This document shows, piece by piece, positions 8,964 to 18,100 of a DNA stretch of 64,000 nucleotides. The DNA comes from Algoriphagus sp. A40 (GTDB taxonomy: Bacteria; Bacteroidota; Bacteroidia; Cytophagales; Cyclobacteriaceae), in contig NZ_MUNY01000045.1 of the NCBI RefSeq assembly GCF_002002735.1, positions 186,001 to 250,000 of the forward strand. The letters are read 5' to 3'. Numbering within the stretch: position 1 is the first letter of the stretch; each line of letters begins with the position of its first letter. Below the pieces are notes generated by a model. That model had not been told where the DNA came from. It was given only the letters and a program-made list of their open reading frames with translations, and ran no database searches. The position numbers and the translations under genes were made by a program.

Positions 8964-9530
8964 ATGCCCACCGGAATTTTTAGGCTCACAAAAGAGACAG
9001 CCTCTTCTGAGAAAAGATACTTTTTGGATGCCAATGTTTGGATTTTTGCGCTCGGGAATCCGCCCTCTCCTAATACCAAAGGTCAGGAATACATCGATTT
9101 CCTTGACTCTTTACTCGGAAGTAAAATGAAAATCTATTCTCATACAATATTGATTTCGGAAGTTTTCAATGCCTTAATGAGAATTACTTTTAAGGATTTT
9201 ACTAAGTCAGAGGAACTGCGAACAGGTAAAAAGTTGAATTTGGATTTCAAAAAAGATTTCAGACACACTAAAGAATATTTACAGGCATTTACAAGATTTC
9301 AATCAGACATAGAGGCCTATCTGCCTTTCATCCATATTATTGACAAAGAGTATGACTATGAAATGTCTTACCTGATCAAAAACCTACCTCCTAACTCTGA
9401 TTTCAACGACTATTTATATTACGAAATGGCAGTTGACCTAGGGTTAACAATTGTCACCGACGATGGAGATTTCAACTATAGCGGCGTTGAAATTCTGACT
9501 GAAAACAACACACTACTTAAAAACAATTGA
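8964..9530 (+). CDS. PIN-domain ribonuclease, toxin/effector candidate
   Basis: This 188-aa protein has an intact PIN-type active site: FLDANVWIF (Asp22), SEVFNAL (Glu near residue 70), an FNDYLYYEMAV Asp, and VTDDGDF near the C-terminus. PIN domains are Mg2+-dependent RNases and are the toxic part of VapBC-type systems. There is no VapB-like antitoxin; instead the partner 5 bp upstream is a DUF4325 STAS-like protein. The protein is longer than typical VapC (~130-140 aa), with an extra helical insert of ~50 residues in the middle. It ends the five-gene plus-strand cassette. Confidence 0.78.
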   Translation: MPTGIFRLTKETASSEKRYFLDANVWIFALGNPPSPNTKGQEYIDFLDSLLGSKMKIYSHTILISEVFNALMRITFKDFTKSEELRTGKKLNLDFKKDFRHTKEYLQAFTRFQSDIEAYLPFIHIIDKEYDYEMSYLIKNLPPNSDFNDYLYYEMAVDLGLTIVTDDGDFNYSGVEILTENNTLLKNN

Positions 9531-9933
9531 GCTAAACTGGGTTAATTTCTTTTCATTTTTGGACACTGGGTTTATCGGCCAATACCGTCGTTGGATTTAC
9601 CTCCGGGTTGACAATTTACAAGAATCTACACCCAAGGAATGAATCCGATAACAAGGAAAACTATTTGAATTGATTAAAATTCATAACCAGTTGAAAATCA
9701 GGTGTAATACCAGAAAAAATCGCAAAACTCCCAACTTTAAGTCAATGAAAAACAAAAACCCCAGTTCCAAAAAACACTTAACTCGGGGGGTCAATTCGCA
9801 ACGCTGACAGAAGGTCTCTTTGATAGCTATATGCATTTTTACCCCAGACTACATTTTCCCTACATAATTTTCCAGGCAAAAAAGGATGTCAAATTTCGTT
9901 GCATTTCAGTTGTCCTCAAAGGAAATCAATGGA
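9531..9933. other. Non-coding gap with a possible gene relic
   Basis: About 400 bp lie between the convergent PIN gene and the lipoprotein gene. No intact gene is visible. On the plus strand, 9562-9668 reads LGLSANTVVGFTSG then IYKNLHPRNE and stops after KENYLN. This faintly resembles the recognition-helix end of a LuxR-type HTH domain, but no upstream part is present. The rest appears empty. Confidence 0.35.
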
Positions 9934-10443
9934 TTAAGGGAAATTTGAATCTATAAGTAATAACCACTGATCAGAAATAGAGACTTTTCTTATTGTCTCT
10001 GATCTATAGTTTATTTCTTCCTCAACACATGTATCATATATAAAATATACTGAAGGGTAATCTTTTTGATAATATTTGAAATATAATTTATCAAAATAAA
10101 TCAAAGAATCACATGTTTCATTTTCCTTTTCCATATGAATTTCTGAAACACCCACTTGCTCCATTAGTCTTGTCAAATTCTCTTCCACTATTTCCATTTC
10201 CAATGTAGGTGTTTGAAAATTCGGATTGACAAATATCATTCGGACTAAATCTTTATTTACGCTATCTTTTCCATAATAGCTCAATAAATATTCCTTGATT
10301 ACCTCAAAGTCTTGCGTTCGTTCTTTAAAGTGCTGCAGGTAGTCTTTTTCACCAATTTTTCCACCGCAAGAGGCAATTAAAATGACGGAAAATATCAACA
10401 CAGTTAATTTAATCCTTAAACGACTATTTTTTTTCCTTTGCAT
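9934..10443 (-). CDS. Lipoprotein, candidate immunity protein of the orphan rhs-CT
   Basis: This 169-aa protein begins with basic residues, a hydrophobic stretch and a lipobox (LIASC, Cys ~27), so it should be lipidated and exported. The mature part is acidic and has no motif I know. Its start overlaps the 3' end of the orphan rhs-CT reading frame by 20 bp (10424-10443), the usual toxin-immunity order, and composition is AT-rich like the tip. An exported immunity protein would fit a toxin acting in the periplasm or arriving through it. The role is inferred from position. Confidence 0.6.
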   Translation of the reverse strand: MQRKKNSRLRIKLTVLIFSVILIASCGGKIGEKDYLQHFKERTQDFEVIKEYLLSYYGKDSVNKDLVRMIFVNPNFQTPTLEMEIVEENLTRLMEQVGVSEIHMEKENETCDSLIYFDKLYFKYYQKDYPSVYFIYDTCVEEEINYRSETIRKVSISDQWLLLIDSNFP

Positions 10444-11454
10444 TTTCTCTATATTCTATTCGCCTTTCCAATACTGCACCTTTTACACTGTTATCCTTTA
10501 GTAGATTTAGAGCTTTGATTCTTCCTGCGGATATTGCTTTTTGTTCATGAGGCTCATCAGTCCTCCCTTGGATTTGGCTTCCTGCTTCAGCGATTGAATT
10601 TGGAGAAATGAATGATGCGTGATATTCTAAAGATAAGCCCCACAAATAATTGCCTGCTTCATTAGCATTATAGGTTACACCATCTATCTCAAGAAGTTGA
10701 TTTCTTCAAACTAGCATTAGATCGTACATTTTACTTTTAAAATCCAACTCTTTTCCAGACCCTCTAAACGCATTTGATTGTACGCTGTAGCCTGTTCAAC
10801 ATTTCCGTTATACACGTCATTTATTATGTATGAAGCATATCCAAAAGCTGAAATGAGGTCTTCTTTTTGTAAAGTTGAAATTCCAGAAAAGTCACCGACT
10901 TCATCTACTCCATTATCTCTGCCCTCAAGAGTTTTGTAGCTATTCGCTGTATAGATTCTATTTGCTAATTGAATTTTAAAAACTTCCTCGCGAGGAGCAT
11001 TGGCATTTACAATTGTTATATCTGAGTTAATCAGTTGTACTTTAGGTTTTCCAGGAGTAAAAGTGAACCTAGTTTCAACTTTTTCAAGTCCATCTAAATC
11101 GACATTTCGAATAACATCATTCTCAGCAAAAGCATAGGAACTGTTCCAAGGAAATTCTTTAGCCAACGGATCCACACTCAGGAACTTCCCGATGGTCGGA
11201 TTGTAGATCCTGAAGCCATAGTCGTAATGGCTCTGGTTGCTCCACTGTCCGCTTGGGTCCTTCTCCTTGCCGTTAAACCCATACCGGTACGTATTTCTCT
11301 CCGTCTTACCGGTCATCTCAAGACCGAAGGGATAGTAGTCCGTCCGGCTGAGCACCTGGGTCCAGGTACTGTCGGTCTTCATCCGGATCCGGTCACTGAC
11401 CACGGCCAGCACTTTGCCCAGATGCTTGCTCAGTTCGTACTGCTTGTGTCCCAT
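10424..11454 (-). pseudogene. Orphan rhs-CT: Rhs core end plus alternative toxic tip, frameshifted
   Basis: An ATG-started frame (11454-10717, 245 aa) reproduces the end of the Rhs core of the big gene with scattered substitutions (SKHLGK for SNHLGN, SVDPLAKEFPW for SVDPLTKEFPW). It switches after VDLDGLEK to an unrelated tip. That frame ends at 10717, but the tip continues in another frame (KELDFKSKMYDLMLV, a TGA at 10706-10708, then IDGVTYNANEAGNYLWG and on to 10424). So a one-base shift near 10745 plus one nonsense codon have broken it. The tail's EAGNYLWG pattern vaguely recalls polymorphic toxin type 44, at low confidence. It looks like a displaced tip cassette: the earlier C-terminus of an rhs gene left behind after replacement by recombination in the core. 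Confidence 0.72.
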
Positions 11455-11525
11455 CTGCTGTTTCTACACCCCTCCCCTACAAACAGGCTCTTCGCTAAAA
11501 ATGTCCACCGAACTTTTCTTTACGC

Positions 11526-11622
11526 TCAGCCCTCCGCCGGATCATAGCGGAACCCAAGCGGGGAGCCGGTCGACTTTGTAACCGTTAGCACCTTCCCACT
11601 TGATCACTCGATTTGAATCATC
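11526..11622 (-). pseudogene. Decayed Rhs-core fragment upstream of the orphan rhs-CT
   Basis: The minus strand reads SSGKVLTVTKSTGSPLGFRYDPA, matching the core segment of the intact gene near nt 13230-13340 (SGKVRKVTKSTGSPLEFRYDAA). It is flanked by TGA codons, one of them replacing the Trp of NIEW. About 55 codons present in the intact gene between this piece and GHKQYEL are deleted or unrecognisable. It shows that the orphan cassette once belonged to a longer rhs gene. Confidence 0.7.
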
Positions 11623-11652
11623 CTACTCACTATATCCTAGATTATAAGTTCG

Positions 11653-12105
11653 TTAATCGCCAAATATAGTTTCTTCCATTTCAGAAATAACTTCAACTAT
11701 TTTATCGGTATAATACCAATACAAAATAGAAGTATAATACTTATTGAAACCTCCTTCTGTTAATTCATTAAAATTTAAAACGATTTTCTTTCTTGACTTT
11801 AATAGAGACCTATAAGATTTTCTGAAACTCTTCTTTAGTTTATACCTTTCATAAAAATTGACATTTTCCAAAGTGTCAATTTTTTCTACCAGAAACCGGA
11901 TCTTTTTAGTTAACATCGAATCCAATTTCAAAGATTCATTTACAATAAACTTATTTACTTCTGACTGATTACAATTACTACAATAAACATTAATGCTATT
12001 TTCAAATTCATCAAATCCACTTTGAGAATAGGAGAAACTTGAGAACAAGGTGAGTATAAAAAAAACAAAAATTTTCAGTAAATTATTCATTACTATCTTC
12101 TTCAA
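11653..12105 (-). CDS. Secreted immunity candidate for the lysozyme-like Rhs tip
   Basis: This 150-aa protein has a clear signal peptide (LLKIFVFFILTLFSSFSYSQS) and a basic, helical, lysine-rich mature part with two cysteines (YCSNC). Its 5' end overlaps the toxin gene's 3' end. The first ATG (12105) gives 23 bp of overlap; the ATG at 12090 gives 8 bp and starts closer to the signal core, so it may be the true start. A periplasmic inhibitor is what would be expected against a peptidoglycan hydrolase. No known family is recognised; function rests on position and export signal. Confidence 0.65.
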   Translation of the reverse strand: MKKIVMNNLLKIFVFFILTLFSSFSYSQSGFDEFENSINVYCSNCNQSEVNKFIVNESLKLDSMLTKKIRFLVEKIDTLENVNFYERYKLKKSFRKSYRSLLKSRKKIVLNFNELTEGGFNKYYTSILYWYYTDKIVEVISEMEETIFGD

Positions 12106-15100
12106 GTTTAGTTTGGTCTATTTTTCTATCTAAGTAATCTAAATTATAACGCTCCTGAGTTCTAAATAAAATCAATTGTCCAATTCTCTTTTTTGCAGTT
12201 CCTCTTTCACCTTTTAAGAATCTTAAAAAGAATCTCTCGTCATCTCCTTCATTATAGGAAGAAGCTGGAAGACCATTAAATACAAAATCAATCATTGCAT
12301 CTTTTTGTCCCCCAACAAGACTTCTTGTACTTTTATTTTTTTCAACAATCAAACTTTTTGATTTCCAATCACTTTCAAACCATTGATCAATTACCTCATC
12401 ACTTAGTTTAGTTCCAACCGGATAATTTTTTTGCTCATTTTCATCAGTCAACTTATGACCTATGCCCCCAGTTGGCGCTCCTCCTTCGAGAGAAGGATAT
12501 ACTTCGTAATCCCTACCTTCATAATGACTAACGAAATCTTTCAAATCCTTTGAAGGGTTGCCATACATATATGATTTCACACCGTCCTTTTCTAAAATCA
12601 CAGCAACTCCAGAGCCTAATGGACCAGGTTTTTCAAGGGTTTTCACATTAACTGATTTTATTTGCGTTTTCCCCTCTCGGCTATCTCTTACAATTGTATA
12701 TATAGCTTTTTCTAACCCCTCTAAATCTACACTTCTAATCACATCATTCTCTGCAAAAGCATAGGTACTATTCCACGGAAACTCTTTTGTCAGCGGATCC
12801 ACACTCAGGAACTTCCCAATCGTTGGGTTATAGATCCGGAAGCCGTAGTCGTAGTGGCTCTGATTGCTCCACTGCCCGCTTGGGTCCTTCTCCTTGCCAT
12901 TGAACCCGTACCGATACGTATTGCTCTCCGTCCTGCCGGTCATCTCAAGACCGAAGGGATAGTAGTCCGTTCGGCTCAGAACCTGAGTCCAGGTACTGTC
13001 GGTCTTCATCCGGATTCGGTCTGATACCACTGCAAGCACATTGCCCAGATGGTTGCTGAGTTCGTACTGTTTGTGTCCCACCGTCCGGTAGCCCGGCTTG
13101 GAGGCATAGGACAGGTTCCCAAGTCTGGATGAACCGTAGATCGGCCGCTCTGATAGAGTATCCGCCTGATACACCGCCATCACATTGCCTGAGGCGTCCC
13201 GGATGTATCGGGTGATTACTGTCCCCTGCTTCTTCTCCACCCGGTTGCCGGCTGCATCGTAGCGGAACTCAAGCGGAGAGCCGGTCGACTTGGTCACTTT
13301 CCGGACTTTTCCCGATGGCGTCCATTCAATATTGGTCACCCCTCCTGCCACATCTGCGGTCAGGTTGCCGATTTGGTCGTAGGTATAGTTGTCCCCCTGG
13401 GCCGAGGCCGTCTGCCTCAGTTTGTTGGAGTTCGCATAGTAGCCGTAGGTAAAGTTGTCCTGAATGGCTGCTGCCGCGTTCCTCCGCTGTAAAGTAAGCA
13501 GATTCCCGTTGCCGTCATAGGTGTATCCCGCATCATAGGCCAGGGAATTGGTGGTGGCCCTTGTGGTAAATCCGGTGCCTGAAGTATAGGCTCTCAGGCT
13601 TCTCGCCTGTACGATCCGGTGCAGCTGGTCGTACTTGTACACCATCGCCTGCATGTCGTATTGATCCTGTGAACCTGCCAGCTCGGTGTTCATCCAGCTG
13701 ATGTTACCGTTGAACAATCCTGTGTTGCTGTTGAGCGTGGATGTCCGGGTCCACAGGGCATCTCGGGTATCTGTGAGGACTGTCCCTGCCGTGATCGGGG
13801 CATAGTCCCCGCTGAAGTACCCCAGCGCAAAGGCCATCGCATCCTTGCCTGTCCGTTTCGTTCCGATTCCGTCTGCCCCGGGATCTCCCCCGCCCGGCAT
13901 GTTCACCCCTTTCAGCCAGCCCTGAAGCGTATAGTAGTAGTCCAGCCCCTGCACCTTGTGCTCACCCAGTTCCACTCTTGCAAGAGGCCCATGGGGGTAG
14001 TAGTAATACGTCGCATCCGTGGTCCATAGGTAGCCGTCCGTACTGGTCTGCACTGTCTCGATCCGGTTGTCCGCATCGTAGCGGTAACGGTGGATCAGCT
14101 GTTCGGCCGTTTCCGGCTGGTAAAACACATAGTTCACGTTGCCGCTGATCTGATCGTACCGGTAGGCCGTGATCTTGGGGGCAAGTCCCGGAATCTGCTG
14201 AAACAGGCTTTTCACGTTCCCGTGCGTGTCATAGCTGTAGGCTGTCAGCAGCGTGTCGGTCTTGCCCTTCTCCAGCTGGGCGGTCCAGCTCACCCGGTTG
14301 CGCAGGTGGTCCTGCGTGAATTTCTGGTGCAGTCCCGTCTTGGGTGAATCATACCCGGTGAGGGTGATATCCTGCGCGGTATACGCAGGCCGTTGGGGAA
14401 AGTCCAGTTCCTTCAACTTCTCTTTCAGGCTCGACAGAGCCTCCGCGGTTACCAGTTCCCCGGTCTCGGTCACCCGTCCCAACCGGTCATACTTGCTGTA
14501 GCTGTAGGTATTGGCCCCTGCCTGTTTGGCGTTTTGCGAAAGCCTCAGCTGTCCGATGGCATTGTACCAGAACTGCGATACTCCCCCGTCGGGACTCGAC
14601 TGCCACACCAGCTGGTTCTTGCTGTTGTAGCGGTATTTGGTCGGAAGTTCGTGGGCCGGGTTTACCGCCGTGCCCGATTTCACCTGATTGACCTGGGCAG
14701 TGGTCAGCGGCTTCACTCCCTGGGGAGGAACCGTCTGCACCAGGTTGCCCGCCTGATCATGGTAATAGAGCGTATAATGGTATTCCTGGTTGGTCACCGT
14801 CAGGGTCAGCGTCTCTGTTGCCCCTTCCAGGCAGGAAGTCGATACCGACCGGTAGTAGGACTCCAGCCAGGTGTTCTCCAGCTCCTCGACAGCGGCCTCC
14901 TGGATCGCCGCACGGACCGTGTCCCGCTCGGCCAGACAGCGCTCAACCACTTCCTCCCAGTCCGGTACATAGCTCACCCCAGCCAGCCAGGGGTTCGATG
15001 CAGGATCCAGCTCAAAAGAGGTGCAGACCGTGACAGTTATCGTAGGAACAGTCTCTATCACAACCGGAGGGCCTTTGATGACAGTACCGGGCGGAAGACT

Positions 15101-18100
15101 GGGGTTGGTAATTTCGGGGTAGTAAACCCCATTACAGATATTTGGCCCGTTGTCATTGAACACACAAGGGAGAGCGGGATTTTGGTAGTTGTATGCCTCT
15201 TCCCTAAAATCTGTAAACAAAGGAACCCCATCTTTGACCCAACGGTATTTTGAGGGCTGAGGCGTATTTCTTCCCATATCCGTGGATAACTCCAACACTC
15301 TGTTCTCCAACACCTGGGTAGAAAGCGTATCCACAGCTTGACTTTGGGGAAGATAAATCGATGTGTTGGTGAAATAGGTGGCCATTTCTACCAGACTTTC
15401 TACTTCAAAGCTATTGTTCGCAATCCTCAGGTAAGGAAGATTTTTGGAATAAAAGCAGAAAGGTAAAGTTCCTGTTAAGTAATTATTGTTAAGCGTTACC
15501 GTTGACAAAAAAGGAAAACTACACAGATAGTCTGGTACGGATCCAGTCAGTTTATTATTGTGCATTGTCCATTCCACCATTTTGGACAGGTTAGAAAAGG
15601 TGGAAGGAATGGGGCCGCTAAATTCAGAATTCTCAATTCTTAGCGCCATCAGATCCGTAAAGCTACCTATGAAAGAAGGAAGGTTACCGGTTAACTTTGT
15701 ATTTAAAAGGTAAAGTTCCTTTAGCTTGGTAAGTTGGCTAAAACTGCTTGGAATCTCTCCAATCAAATAATTTGAATGGAGATGGAGATATTCCAGATTC
15801 ACCAGATTTCCTATACTGGCAGGAATGGTGTTCCAATTCAGCTGGCTGCTGCTCAAATACAGTGCTTTCAGATTGGTCAGGTTGCCAATAGACTGGGGAA
15901 TATTCTGATACAGTCTATTGGAAAACAGGAACACCTGCTCCAGGTAAACCAGGTTTCCGAAACTCTCGGGGATCTGCCCGTGGACGTTGTTATCCGGTAG
16001 GTATATCCCCAACACATTGCCGTTCGCATTGGTAGAGACTCCCACAAATCCGGAAACATCCTGGATCACATTGGGATTGGCCGTACTCCAGCCTGTCTTG
16101 TTCACCCAGTTGGCCCCGTTTGTAGCAGCATAAAAATCCATCAGGGCACTGTATTCCGCCTGGGTTGGCAGACCTCCTGCCAGCATCCTGGTATTTGCTC
16201 CTGTACCTCCTGAAAGATTTTTACGTGACCTTTCGTTGAGCAGCTCAGCTCTTTTTTGTGCCTCCATTTTAGCCTTTTCCTGCTCCATCCGGGCAAGAAC
16301 CATCTTTTCTATCTCCTGAAGGCTTTTGATCTCTTCCTTGGAAAGTAAAAGTTTATCATCTCTTTTTTCCTTATCCGTACCCGTTGACTGTCTTGCAGAC
16401 ATCCTATAATTTCCGCCATAATTAGGGTCTGGTATCTCAACCTCCATGGAATCCGTGCACACCAACGGGTTGTCAATGGCAAAGCTGTTGATGCTGCAGG
16501 ACTTGGAGGCCAGCAGGTTTTTCAGCGGAGTGAGCAGCGGATCGTTCACATCCTCAGTCAGGATCAGGTTGAAAAAGTTCCCCTGACGGTCGGAGTTCAG
16601 GTAAGCCCGCAGGCTCTCCCGGATCGTGGTCTGCTCCCCGGCCGTGAAGGTCTGCGGACAGCTGCCCCCGTTGGTGATCCCGTTCACCAGCTGGTCCAGC
16701 TCCTGTTCGGAGACCGGGCCTGTTTGCCCGGACGAAGCGGTAAAAGTCTGCATCCCAGCCTGCGTGTCCGGAAGTCCCAGGTTGCCAAAACTGGACTCCA
16801 GGTACTTCGGGCATGAAACCAGCTCCGGGATCGTGGCCTTGACCGCGTCACTGGTCTTCTGGTAAAATGCCAGGTAAACACCCCAACGTTTCCGGTCCAG
16901 TTCTTCCTGATATTCCTGGGGCGTCAGCTCATTGTCGGCCAGCTTTTTGGCCAGATCCGCATACAGCAGATGCACCCCGCCGGGGTCTTTCTGTCCCGTA
17001 CTGTTCACATACATCCCGGTATTGGTCGGATCGGTGACGCTGGAGAGCGTCCCGGAAAAACCCCCTCCAAGATTGATGAAATTAAGTTTATTCTCTAAAG
17101 CCGTTAAATATCCAGACCCGGAGTTCCCCGTCTTGTAAAACGGATCTGTCCCGGACAGCGGCAGTTTGCCGCTGGAAAGCGCTTCCGCGTATCCGGAGAT
17201 CCCCATCAGCCCCAGCTCGAAGAACCGGGCATCCCCGTTCTTTTCCATCAGCACGTAATTGCAATAGTCCGGATGGGTCTGCACCACGGCGGCAACCGCC
17301 ACCGAATCCGATGGATCCAGGGACGGATTGTCCTCCAAAACTTCTTCCGCCATCAGGTGCCAGGCTCCCGCCTGTTCTGCTTCCAACATCCCCCCGAATG
17401 CTCCCTGAAGTGCGTTGTCAGCCTCCGGGCATTCTTCCATGCACAGTTCACAGTCACCCACCTGCTGGCCCGATGCGGCTTCCACCGCCTGACGCTGCTG
17501 CTGAAACTCCGTGCTGGCCCTCACCACAGTCAGAATCTCCTCCAGCGTCTTTTCCTTCACCTTCAGCTCCTTGACCACCCGGTACTCCCCGACCTTGGAC
17601 AGGGTCAGCGCCAGGCTCACCCCGCTGAAATCCGTCTCCACCTGGCAGTCCGTCGCCGTGAACGTCCGGCTGAAGGCCCCTGCCGACGGATCTTCGTCCC
17701 CGGGGATATTCGCCGGAAGGACTACCGGAAGCCCGTCAGGGTCCACCACGCTCAGGCTCAGCGTAAACACGCAGCTCTGGCACCCGGCCTGATCCAGCTC
17801 ATCCCCGATTCCTGACAGGGTATAGGCAACCGTATGGGGCGTGTTGGCCGTCAGGTTCACAAACGCCGCATCCACCCCCCTGCTGCCGCCAGAGGTTTTG
17901 TTCTGGGAAGACAGGTCGTAAACCACCGACGGCCAGCCCGCATTCTTCCGGGTGGTATACTCTGCCAGTTCGGTCACCAGATTCACCGGAACAGTCCCCG
18001 CCAGGGCCGTGGCCACCACCTGGCCCTCCTGGTTGAGGTACTGCACCGAGGCCTGCCCGTTCGCATCCACCGTCACCTCGCGGCGGTAATGGACTGCGGC

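Noticed and set aside
9562..9668. LuxR-type regulator gene
   Set aside because: Only a recognition-helix-like fragment is present, with no upstream domain or start; at most a relic.
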